Positions 38,001 to 44,801 of a stretch of DNA of 64,000 nucleotides are shown piece after piece. The translations under genes were made by a program, and so were the position numbers. Positions within the stretch are counted from its first letter, which is position 1, and every line of letters starts with the position of its first letter. The DNA is from Pacificitalea manganoxidans (GTDB taxonomy: Bacteria; Pseudomonadota; Alphaproteobacteria; Rhodobacterales; Rhodobacteraceae), in contig NZ_CP021404.1 of assembly GCF_002504165.1 (NCBI RefSeq), forward strand, positions 1,178,001 through 1,242,000, in the 5' to 3' direction. The notes below the pieces were generated by a model, which was not told the origin of the DNA, made no database searches, and worked only from the letters and a program-made list of their open reading frames with translations.

Positions 38001-38173
38001 GGTGGACGGAACTGAGCTCCGCCATCGCGGGCGGGCTGATGGTGGCGACGCTGCTGACGCTGATCGTGACGCCCGCCATGCTGATGCTGGGGGAGCGGCT
38101 GGCCGCGCGCCGGGCCGGACGGCGTGCACGGCGCGCCGCGCGCAAGGCCAAGGGCGCGCCACAGGCGGCGTAA
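35021..38173 (+). CDS. RND efflux permease subunit
   Basis: A 1050-aa inner-membrane exporter with the full RND layout: TM1 near residues 11-30, large periplasmic loop, TM2-7 (about 335-525), second loop, TM8-12. Signatures include SIPKESSPEIPIP near the N-terminus, AIPGAFLAGVAALYFMGYT, and the C-terminal IALAGIVVNNNIVLIDTFND. In TM4, where drug/proton RND pumps have an Asp-Asp pair, this protein reads GMLVDGAIVTVE, so only one Asp is kept. The substrate is unknown. Confidence 0.92.
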   Translation: MNGLIDAAFGRARVVAILLGLILTVGALAYISIPKESSPEIPIPTVYVSTGLEGITPEDAERLLVEPLETELGALTGLKSMTATASEGHASVQLEFEPGFDADAALDKVREGVDRAANELPDDATDPVVTEINTALFPILTTILSGPVPERTLNGLADDLKDRLEGVSGVLEVDIGGERFELLEVLIDPTVFETYNISFDELISQINRNNRLIAAGAIENGAGRIVLKVPGLIEDLDDVMELPVKVRGDTVVTFADVATVRRTLEDPSGFARINGQPALALEIKKRVGANIIETVAAVRAEIERAQADWPETVRINYMQDESEQVETMLSDLESNVIAAVLLVMIVIVWALGLRSSILVGLAIPGAFLAGVAALYFMGYTMNIVVLFSLILVVGMLVDGAIVTVELADRFLHEGRTAKDAYALAAKRMAWPIIASTATTLSVFFPLLFWTGTVGEFMKFLPITVILTLSASLFMALIFIPVMGGLIGKRQPQSAAQQRQIAAAEYGDPRQMRGGAGAYVRVLEWAILRPGRTLIFALLSLVAAFLAYGQFGTGIAFFPSIEPDFAQVEVRARDNFSIYEQDTLVRRVEDRLLQYDEVSSVYARTGTSRQADEEVIGTIQLELTEWDTRRPAAEIAAQIREDMAVIPGIDVQVQVQSNGPSAGKPISLEVVSRDRAAQAAAVEAIRARMDAMGGFTDVTDTRPLPGVEWAVRLDRSEAARFGADVTLLGQAVQLLTQGITVADYRPDDAEGPVDIRVRFPAGDRTLAELESLRVPTTAGLVPVTNFVSFEPAPRSGTIKRVDQDRVTTIAANVAPGLLVNDQIVALRGALENLDLPDSVTWSFAGEAEDQTDAMVFLAGAFAAAIGMMIVILVVQFNSFFQAFVVMSAIIFSIAGVLLGLMVTGRPFGVVMGGIGVIALAGIVVNNNIVLIDTFNDLKKTGMPPLEAALRTGAQRLRPVILTSVTTALGLLPMVIGINIDFFRREIVYGAPSTQWWTELSSAIAGGLMVATLLTLIVTPAMLMLGERLAARRAGRRARRAARKAKGAPQAA

Positions 38174-38188
38174 CGGGCCGGGGCTGGA

Positions 38189-38710
38189 TTATTCTTCGTG
38201 CACCCTGCGAATTTCGCCCATGTCGAGCACGGGCGAGGCATCCAGATCGGCAGCGTTGAGCATCGAAGCCACCCGTTCCAGCACCGCGACGATCATCGCC
38301 TGCTCCCAATCGGGCAGGGCTTCGAACTCGCGGACATATTTTTGCTGTAGTGGATCGGGGCTGTCGTCGATGGCGAGCTTCCCCTTCGGGGTCAGCAGGA
38401 CATTGGTCTGGCGCCGGTCGATCTCGGATTTTTCACGGGTTATCAGCCCCTTGGCCTGCAGCCGTTCCAGCAGCGTCGACATGGTGGCCTGACTGACGCC
38501 CATTTGCAGCGAGATCTTCTTGGGCGTGGAGTTGCCATGCGTGTCGATGATTTGCAGCACGCGGATCTGCACCGGCGTCAAACCGGCCGTGCGGGCAAGC
38601 TCCCGACCGTAGAGTTCGGTCGCGCGCAGGATTCGGCGCAGGGCAATCAGGCTGATATCGGTTCGGTCCACCGGCGATCCTCTGGAAACGTCCAGTTTTA
38701 TCAGTGACAT
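38189..38710 (-). CDS. ectR: MarR family regulator, probable EctR
   Basis: A 173-aa winged-helix repressor: LTPVQIRVLQIIDTHGNSTP, ISLQMGVSQATMSTLLERLQ and the wing ITREKSEIDRRQTNVLLTPKG. Divergent from ectA, it occupies the place of EctR, a MarR-type repressor of ectoine genes known in methylotrophs and other halophiles. The ATG at 38710 is preferred; an in-frame extension to 38791 lacks a ribosome site and crosses the dyad at 38735-38753. Confidence 0.82.
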   Translation of the reverse strand: MSLIKLDVSRGSPVDRTDISLIALRRILRATELYGRELARTAGLTPVQIRVLQIIDTHGNSTPKKISLQMGVSQATMSTLLERLQAKGLITREKSEIDRRQTNVLLTPKGKLAIDDSPDPLQQKYVREFEALPDWEQAMIVAVLERVASMLNAADLDASPVLDMGEIRRVHEE

Positions 38711-38940
38711 GGCGGGTCTCCTCGCGCAACAGGATTTAGTTAGCCGAACTAAATAGTTTCGCGCGGACGGACGCGCTCCGGGGAAGGGCATTAAAGCACC
38801 GGCAAAAATTTTGCCAAGTAAATAAGGGGTATATTGCCCTAGGGGAAGAAAATTACTTAGCCATGTTGATTAATTGCTAACCTCGTATATATTAGCCGCA
38901 ACGAAGCACTTGAAGCGAACTGAACGAAACGGAGGGCCTC
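38711..38940. promoter_or_regulatory. ectR-ectA control region with three dyads
   Basis: Three inverted repeats are visible in a markedly AT-rich gap. TTTAGTT (38735-38741) / AACTAAA (38747-38753) lies just before ectR. GGCAAAA-A-TTTTGCC (38801-38815) is a perfect 15-base palindrome. TTAGC (38857-38861) / GCTAA (38876-38880) lies 60 bases before ectA. AGCCGAACTAA near the first and TTAGCC/TTGCTAAC near the third share the TTAGC word, as expected for one regulator binding both. AT-rich stretches such as GTATATATTAG (about 38885-38895) could serve as an ectA -10 region. Confidence 0.6.
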
Positions 38941-39480
38941 ATGGCTACGCCGATCAGAAACGTCAAGAAATCCGATGATGGCGCGGTTGTCCTGCGCAAG
39001 CCCGTCCCCGAGGACGGCGCCGCGGTGTGGGAGCTGGTGAAAGCCTGCTCGCCGCTCGATGAAAATTCGATGTACTGCAACCTGATCCAGTGCGACCATT
39101 TCCGCGACACCTGTGTTGTCGCCGAGAAGGACGGCAATGTGGTTGGTTGGGTCAGCGGGCACGTTCTGCCCTCGACCGGGGACACGTTCTTTGTGTGGCA
39201 GGTTGCCGTGCACGAAGATGCCCGCGGGCTGGGCCTTGGTGGCCGCATGCTGCGCGAGCTGATGCAGCGCGACGAAACCGAGGGCTGCACCAAGATGCAG
39301 ACCACGATCACGCTGGACAACAAGGCCAGCTGGGCCCTGTTCACCAAATACGCGGACCGCATGGACGCGATGCTGGACAGCGAGCCGCACTACAAGCGCG
39401 ACGAACATTTCAACGGCGATCACGCGACCGAACATATGGTCACGATCACCATGGCCGAGGATGTGGCGCAGGCGGCCTAA
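38941..39480 (+). CDS. ectA: L-2,4-diaminobutyrate acetyltransferase
   Basis: A 179-aa GNAT enzyme for the second step of ectoine synthesis. Visible are IRNVKKSDDGAVVLRKPVPE, DENSMYCNLIQCDHFRDT, WQVAVHEDARGLGLGGRML (acetyl-CoA site) and TTITLDNKASWALF. AACGGAGGGCCTC precedes the ATG. It is first in the ectABC-ask operon. Confidence 0.95.
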   Translation: MATPIRNVKKSDDGAVVLRKPVPEDGAAVWELVKACSPLDENSMYCNLIQCDHFRDTCVVAEKDGNVVGWVSGHVLPSTGDTFFVWQVAVHEDARGLGLGGRMLRELMQRDETEGCTKMQTTITLDNKASWALFTKYADRMDAMLDSEPHYKRDEHFNGDHATEHMVTITMAEDVAQAA

Positions 39481-39506
39481 GGCTGCCCGCACCCCCTGAA
39501 CGGCAT

Positions 39507-39529
39507 CGCCGCTGCGTGAGGCAGCGGCG
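39507..39529 (+). other. Stem-loop between ectA and ectB
   Basis: CGCCGCTGC - GTGAG - GCAGCGGCG forms a perfect 9-pair stem with a 5-base loop, 27 bases after ectA. No T-run follows, so it is more likely an mRNA stabiliser or processing element than a terminator. Confidence 0.65.
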
Positions 39530-39566
39530 TCTATATCCTATTCCCATAGACCCTAGAGGTACTCCT

Positions 39567-40856
39567 ATGACGACTGTCTCGACAGCCGATCCGCATATCT
39601 TTGCCAATCGCGAAAGCGAAGCCCGCTCCTACTGCCGCACGTTCGACGTGCGCTTCACCAAGGCGAAGGGCAGCTACCTGCACACCGACGAAGGCGACAA
39701 GTACATCGACTTCCTCGCCGGGTGCTCGTCGCTGAACTACGGGCACAACGACGATGACATGAAAGCGGCGTTGATCGATCACATCACTGCCGATGGCATC
39801 GCCCATGCGCTCGACATGCACACCGCCGTAAAGGCCGAGTTCCTGCAGACGTTTCAGGACGTGATCCTGAAGCCCCGCGGGCTCGACTATCAGCTGATGT
39901 TCACTGGCCCCACCGGCGCCAACGCGGTCGAAGCTGCGATGAAACTGGCGCGTAAGGTGACCGGCCGCCACAATGTGATCGCCTTCACCAATGGCTTCCA
40001 CGGTGTGACGATGGGTGCGCTGGCCGCCACCGGCAACAGCTACCACCGCGAAGGCGGCGCGCTGCCGCTGCAGGGTGTGACCCGTCTGCCCTATGACAAC
40101 TATATCGACGGCGTGAACAGCGCCGACGTGCTGGAGAAAATGCTGGGGGATGCGTCCTCCGGTGTCGACGCGCCTGCCGCCATCATGCTGGAAACGGTTC
40201 AGGGCGAGGGCGGTCTGAATGCCGCGTCCCCGGAATTCGTGAAGCGGGTGGGCGAGCTGGCCAAGAAGCACGGCGCACTATTCATCATCGACGATATTCA
40301 AGCAGGCTGTGGCCGCACCGGCACGTTCTTCTCCTTCGAGGAAATGGGCGTGACCCCGGATATCGTGACGATGGCAAAATCCATCTCGGGCTTCGGTCTG
40401 CCGATGGCGTTGACGCTCATTAAGTCCGAGCATGACGTGTTCGGCCCGGCGGAGCATAACGGCACGTTCCGCGGCAACACCCATGCGTTTGTCACCGCCA
40501 CGGTGGCCCTGAAGAAATTCTGGTCCGACGATACGTTCCAGAACGAAATCAAAGAAAAGTCGGAGCTGCTGACCCGCCGCCTGACCGAATTCGCCGGATA
40601 TTTCCCGGGCCATAAGATGAAGGGCCGCGGAATGTTCCAGGGCGTTGATGTCGGGTCTGGTGAAACCGCCGCGGCGGTGTGCAAATACTGCTTCGAGCAT
40701 GGCTTGGTTATCGAAACCTCCGGCCCCAATGACGAAGTGGTCAAGGTGCTGGCACCGCTGACCACCCCGGTCGAGGTTCTGGAGCAAGGCTTTGCCACCA
40801 TGCTGGACGCGGCACGCATCGTCAGCGCCGCCCCTGAAACCATCGCTGCGGAGTAA
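39567..40856 (+). CDS. ectB: Diaminobutyrate-2-oxoglutarate transaminase
   Basis: A 429-aa PLP aminotransferase making L-2,4-diaminobutyrate from aspartate semialdehyde. Motifs: YIDFLAGCSSLNYGHND, FTGPTGANAVEAAMKLARK, ETVQGEGGLN, IIDDIQAGCGRTG with the cofactor Asp, and the PLP lysine in TMAKSISGFGLPM. ATG at 39567 is used; the ectA-ectB gap is 86 bases and contains a stem-loop. Confidence 0.96.
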   Translation: MTTVSTADPHIFANRESEARSYCRTFDVRFTKAKGSYLHTDEGDKYIDFLAGCSSLNYGHNDDDMKAALIDHITADGIAHALDMHTAVKAEFLQTFQDVILKPRGLDYQLMFTGPTGANAVEAAMKLARKVTGRHNVIAFTNGFHGVTMGALAATGNSYHREGGALPLQGVTRLPYDNYIDGVNSADVLEKMLGDASSGVDAPAAIMLETVQGEGGLNAASPEFVKRVGELAKKHGALFIIDDIQAGCGRTGTFFSFEEMGVTPDIVTMAKSISGFGLPMALTLIKSEHDVFGPAEHNGTFRGNTHAFVTATVALKKFWSDDTFQNEIKEKSELLTRRLTEFAGYFPGHKMKGRGMFQGVDVGSGETAAAVCKYCFEHGLVIETSGPNDEVVKVLAPLTTPVEVLEQGFATMLDAARIVSAAPETIAAE

Positions 40857-40861
40857 TTCCC

Positions 40862-41263
40862 ATGATCGTTCGTGACTTCAACGACCTTAAAAACACCGAC
40901 GCCACCGTGTCCGACCAGCAGTGGACATCTGTCCGTATGCTGCTGGCGGGCGACGGGATGGGCTTCTCGTTCCACATCACGTTCCTCGATGCGGGCTCGG
41001 AGCATACGTTCGAGTATAAGCATCACTTCGAGAGCGTGTATTGCATGTCCGGTAAGGGCACGATCACCGATCTCGCCACCGGCGAGACGCATAAGATCAA
41101 GCCCGGCGTGATGTATGCTCTTAACGAGCATGACCGCCACACCCTGCGGGCCGAAGAAGAGCTGGTCATGGCCTGCGTCTTCAACCCGCCGGTGACCGGC
41201 ACCGAGGTCCATCGTGAGGATGGCTCCTACGCGCCGGCCGAAACCGAAGTGGCCGATGCGTAA
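40862..41263 (+). CDS. ectC: Ectoine synthase
   Basis: A 133-aa cupin that cyclises N-gamma-acetyl-diaminobutyrate to ectoine. MIVRDFNDLKNTDATV, GFSFHITFLDAGSEHTFEYK, HHFESVYCMSGKGTITD and VMYALNEHDRHTLRAE are characteristic, with the metal-site Glu, Tyr and His in the last three. GGAGTAATTCCC precedes the ATG. It follows ectB by 5 bases. Confidence 0.96.
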   Translation: MIVRDFNDLKNTDATVSDQQWTSVRMLLAGDGMGFSFHITFLDAGSEHTFEYKHHFESVYCMSGKGTITDLATGETHKIKPGVMYALNEHDRHTLRAEEELVMACVFNPPVTGTEVHREDGSYAPAETEVADA

Positions 41264-41295
41264 AGGCTGAGGCCTGAGGGCTGACGCCCACGGGT

Positions 41296-41335
41296 GTTCC
41301 GGGACCGGCGCGGGCCATGCCGCCGGTTCCGGAAC
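41296..41335 (+). other. Large stem-loop between ectC and ask
   Basis: GTTCCGGGACCGGCG (41296-41310) pairs with CGCCGGTTCCGGAAC (41321-41335) through 15 pairs including one G-T wobble, around a 10-base loop. A weak pyrimidine run CTTCTTTTCC follows after 6 bases. It may attenuate transcription into ask or protect the ectABC message. Confidence 0.65.
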
Positions 41336-41390
41336 CCCGACTTCTTTTCCAAACCAGAGGACCCGCCGGATCAAGGCGGGCTGAGCTACA

Positions 41391-42857
41391 GTGACCCATC
41401 AAGCCCATACCGTCGAAAAGATCGGGGGCACCTCCATGACCCGCACGCAGGAGCTGCTCGACAGTTTGTTCCTGAACGGGGGCGAGGATCCCTACAACCG
41501 CATCTTCGTGGTCTCGGCCTATGGCGGCATCACCAACCTGCTGCTGGAACACAAGAAAACCGGCGAGGCCGGGGTCTATTCCCATTTCGCCAACAACGAA
41601 TCCGGTCATAGCTGGTCGGAGGCGCTGAACACCGTCGCCACCGCCATGCGCGCCGCCCATGCCGAGATCCTCGACGATGGTGCGGATGTTGCCGAAGCCG
41701 ACGATTTCGTGCGTGAGCGCATCGAAGGCGCGCGGTCCTGCCTGATCGATCTTCAGCGGCTGTGCTCCTACGGGCATTTCCGCCTGTCGAAGCATATGCT
41801 TGTCATCCGCGAGATGCTGTCGGGGCTGGGCGAAAGCCATTCGGCCTTTGTCACCGCGCTGCTGCTGCGCCGCAAGGGCGTAAACGCGCGTTGCGTCGAT
41901 CTGGGCGGCTGGCGCGACGAGGAGGAATTGACCCTCGAAGAGCGCATCGCCAAGGGCCTCGACCATATCGATTTCGCCCGCGAACTGCCCATTGTCACCG
42001 GCTACGCGCAATGCAGCGAAGGCCTGATGAAGGTCTATGATCGCGGCTATTCCGAAGTGACCTTCAGCCAGATTGCTGCCCAGACCGGCGCGCGTGAAGC
42101 GATCATTCACAAGGAATTCCACCTCAGCTCCGCCGATCCGAAGCTGGTCGGCGTGGAAGCCGTGCGCAAGCTGGGGCACACCAATTACGACGTGGCCGAT
42201 CAGCTGTCCAATATGGGGATGGAGGCGATCCACCCCTCGGCAGCCAAGACGCTGCGCCAGTCCGGTATTCCGCTGCGGGTGACCAACGCGTTTGACCCCG
42301 GCGATCCCGGCACGCTGATCGACGAGCAGCCGTCCGAGACGCCCCATGCGGAAATCATCTGCGGGCTCGACGTGCTGGCGTTGGAAGTGTTCGAACAGGA
42401 CATGGTGGGCGTGAAAGGCTACGACGCCGCGATCCTTGAGACGCTGACTCGGCATAAGACCTACATCTGTGCCAAGTCGTCGAACGCCAACACGATCACG
42501 CATTACCTGAACACCACGCTGAAGCAGGTGCGCCGGGCCGAGCAGGATCTGTCGGAGCGGTTCCCCAATGCCTCCGTCACGACCCGGTCGCTGGCCGTGA
42601 TTTCTGTGATCGGGCGCGACCTGTCGGGTCTGGGCTGTCTGGGCCGGGGTCTGGGCGCGCTGGCGGCAGAAGGCATCGAGCCGATCGCCGTCCTTCAGGG
42701 CTCCCGTCCCGTTGATATTCAGATGATCGTGCAGCGCGAGCAGGCCGATACAGCGATCAAGGCGCTGCATCGCACCCTGATCGAAGGCAAATCGCTGCAG
42801 GGCGAAGACGTTTCCAATGCCGAAGCCACGGACAACGTGGCCCAGTTCGCAGCCTGA
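41391..42857 (+). CDS. ask: Ectoine-cluster aspartate kinase
   Basis: A 488-aa aspartokinase of the Ask_Ect subgroup, which supplies aspartyl phosphate for ectoine and escapes feedback by lysine/threonine. The GTG at 41391 is kept as start because HTVEKIGGTSMTRTQELLD, right after it, is the conserved substrate-binding motif; the ATG at 41436 would remove it. Later regions show ATP-grasping KVYDRGYSEVTFSQIAAQTGA and two ACT domains near the C-terminus (SLAVISVIGRDLSGLGCLGR). It closes the ect operon. Confidence 0.94.
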   Translation: MTHQAHTVEKIGGTSMTRTQELLDSLFLNGGEDPYNRIFVVSAYGGITNLLLEHKKTGEAGVYSHFANNESGHSWSEALNTVATAMRAAHAEILDDGADVAEADDFVRERIEGARSCLIDLQRLCSYGHFRLSKHMLVIREMLSGLGESHSAFVTALLLRRKGVNARCVDLGGWRDEEELTLEERIAKGLDHIDFARELPIVTGYAQCSEGLMKVYDRGYSEVTFSQIAAQTGAREAIIHKEFHLSSADPKLVGVEAVRKLGHTNYDVADQLSNMGMEAIHPSAAKTLRQSGIPLRVTNAFDPGDPGTLIDEQPSETPHAEIICGLDVLALEVFEQDMVGVKGYDAAILETLTRHKTYICAKSSNANTITHYLNTTLKQVRRAEQDLSERFPNASVTTRSLAVISVIGRDLSGLGCLGRGLGALAAEGIEPIAVLQGSRPVDIQMIVQREQADTAIKALHRTLIEGKSLQGEDVSNAEATDNVAQFAA

Positions 42858-42888
42858 TAGCTCAGGCAGGACTAGCTTCGTCACCTCA

Positions 42889-42920
42889 CGCCCGCCGGTC
42901 GCTCCGGCGGGCGCTTTTTT
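42889..42920 (+). terminator. Terminator of the ect operon
   Basis: CGCCCGCCGG - TCGCT - CCGGCGGGCG (42889-42913) followed by CTTTTTT. It lies 32 bases after the ask stop and is a textbook intrinsic terminator. Confidence 0.92.
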
Positions 42921-43002
42921 ATGAAAGTTCGCCCTGCGATCAAACGCTTGGCGCGCAACGGGCGCATTGAAGGGCGCAGCAGACTTGTCAACGCGGTGAC
43001 CC

Positions 43003-43524
43003 TTGGTCAATCTAGGGGTGTTCAGGTTCAGGTTTTTATCAGTAGGGCTGCATATTTTGCGGGCGCGCATCGGCATCATATTTATCGTCGCGGCCTCTGC
43101 CCTGCTATTTCTGGGGCAAAGCATGGCACTCGGCAAAGATTACGTTCTCATGTCCGAGATGGAGGGCCAGTTGGTGCTGCCTGACGGTGCGCCTGCCGCG
43201 CAGATCCGTCTGGAGCGGCATTGGAAATGGGCGTGGAAGAAATCCGAGGGCACCGACATCACCAGCACCGATGCCCAAGGGCGATTTCGGTTCGGTGCGG
43301 TCATCGGACACAGCCGCAGCGCAGGCATCCTGCCGCATGAACCCACAGTCCTTCAGGAAATCACCGCATTCGGTCCTGGGGGCAGCAGCCTGATCTGGTC
43401 GGCGCAGAAGCGCAATTACGACCCCGAAGGGGAGCTAGGCCGCCCGTTGCGGGTGCGTTGTGTGCTGGGCGCGGAGGAGGGCTCCGGCCCGCTGTTCTGG
43501 AGCACCTGCACGTTGATGGATTGA
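43003..43524 (+). CDS. Uncharacterised exported protein next to a lipase
   Basis: Up to 173 aa. The N-terminus carries a hydrophobic signal or anchor segment (ARIGIIFIVAASALLFLGQS). The exported part has VLMSEMEGQLVLPDGAPAAQ, a double-Trp stretch (RHWKWAWKKSEG), ITSTDAQGRFRFGAV and an FWSTCTLMD end. The G-x-L...DG.P...TD..G.F.F pattern resembles carboxypeptidase-regulatory / transthyretin-like beta folds and perhaps DUF6795. No ATG precedes the signal segment: starts are TTG at 43003, GTG at 43018 or TTG at about 43060, so the exact start is uncertain. It lies 61 bases before the lipase gene on the same strand. Confidence 0.65.
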   Translation: MVNLGVFRFRFLSVGLHILRARIGIIFIVAASALLFLGQSMALGKDYVLMSEMEGQLVLPDGAPAAQIRLERHWKWAWKKSEGTDITSTDAQGRFRFGAVIGHSRSAGILPHEPTVLQEITAFGPGGSSLIWSAQKRNYDPEGELGRPLRVRCVLGAEEGSGPLFWSTCTLMD

Positions 43525-43585
43525 GCCAGGCGCCGTGATTTCGCGCGCCCGGTTGTGATGAGTTTATTTGAGAAAGGTATTCGCG

Positions 43586-44755
43586 ATGCTCTCTCCCGCG
43601 TTGGCGGCTTTGATGGCCGATGGCGTCTATGGCGTGATGTATCAACCCAATGTTGCGCGTGCGCTGCGGGAGCGGGGCACGACCTCCGCCCCCATGACAC
43701 AGACAGCCAGCACGCTTGTCGATGGGTTCGAATTGAACACCACTGCGGTGGAGGGGGCGTCTGGCAACCTCTGTTACGGCAGTCGGACCGGCTTTGGCAT
43801 GGTGCTGACCGGCAAGGGGCGCAGGCAGGGGGAGGTGGCCGTGGTGTGCCGCGGCACCCAACTGACCGAGGATTGGCTGTCCAACATCAACGCCGCAATG
43901 GATATCGGCCCCGCCGGGCTGCCGGTGCATGCCGGGTTCAACCGGATCTACGCGACCATGCGCGCCGGGGTCCATGACCTGCTGCGCGGCACCAATCCGC
44001 ATACGATTCATGTGGTCGGGCATTCGCTGGGCGGTGCCATTGCCAATCTCTTTGCCGCCGATTTTGCGGGCGACCGCCGCGCGGATGTGAAGCTTTACAC
44101 CTTTGGCGCGCCGCGTCCGGGGGTCGGGTTCTTCTCCGATCAGCTGTCGCAGGTGCTGGGCACGGATCGTGTGTTCCGCGTCTATTCAATGGCCGATCCG
44201 GTGCCGATGGTGCCGATCTTTCCGTTCCGCCACGCGCCGCGCAATCCGGGTGGCATCCGGGTGGCGGCGGGCGGGCAGGGCATTTCGGTCAATGCGCATC
44301 TGATGGGCAGCTACGGCCCCGCCATGGAGGGCGGCAGTTGGGATGGGCTGCTGACGGCCTCGACCCACGTCGCAGACCACAAAAGCGTCGATTACTGGCT
44401 GGCACGCGCCAATGCTACGCTGCCTTTCTCCGGCATCGCGCTCTGGGCGCTTGGCAAGGCGCTCAACGGCATCCTCGACGCCGCCGAGATCGTGCTGGGC
44501 ACCGCGATCACCGGGCTTGCCACCGCGATCGACGGCTGGGCGTTTCTGCTGCAAAACGCGGCTGCGGTGACGCGCAAGGTCGGCACCATGCTAGAAAGCT
44601 TCATCCGCGCGGTGTTTCGTTTCCTTGGCCGCACGGCGGAGGTGGGGATCAGCCTGACCGAAAGCTTCATCCGCTATGTGCTGATGCTGCTGTGGCAGAG
44701 CGTGACCACATTCGCGCGGCTGGCATTGAACGGCGTGAACCGGCGAATGGTCTAA
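43586..44755 (+). CDS. Lipase class 3 family protein with hydrophobic C-terminus
   Basis: A 389-aa alpha/beta hydrolase. The nucleophile elbow VVGHSLGGAIANLFAADF gives Ser147; Asp204 in YSMADPVPMVP and His238 in NAHLMGSY complete a likely triad. GEVAVVCRGTQ is the typical Lipase_3 oxyanion-side strand. Residues about 280-380 are amphipathic to hydrophobic helices that could insert in membranes. No signal peptide is visible. AAAGG lies 8 bases before the ATG at 43586; a TTG at 43568 is an alternative. Pairing with the exported protein upstream suggests a toxin-like phospholipase and its partner, but no secretion system is in the window. Confidence 0.82.
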   Translation: MLSPALAALMADGVYGVMYQPNVARALRERGTTSAPMTQTASTLVDGFELNTTAVEGASGNLCYGSRTGFGMVLTGKGRRQGEVAVVCRGTQLTEDWLSNINAAMDIGPAGLPVHAGFNRIYATMRAGVHDLLRGTNPHTIHVVGHSLGGAIANLFAADFAGDRRADVKLYTFGAPRPGVGFFSDQLSQVLGTDRVFRVYSMADPVPMVPIFPFRHAPRNPGGIRVAAGGQGISVNAHLMGSYGPAMEGGSWDGLLTASTHVADHKSVDYWLARANATLPFSGIALWALGKALNGILDAAEIVLGTAITGLATAIDGWAFLLQNAAAVTRKVGTMLESFIRAVFRFLGRTAEVGISLTESFIRYVLMLLWQSVTTFARLALNGVNRRMV

Positions 44756-44801
44756 GCCGGTGGGATACGGGCGCGCAGGGTCATCCGCGCGCCCGATCAG
44801 G

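Noticed and set aside
41181-43136. A 651-codon open frame on the minus strand opposite ask
   Set aside because: It runs across ectC, the ect terminator and ask, which are all well supported on the plus strand.
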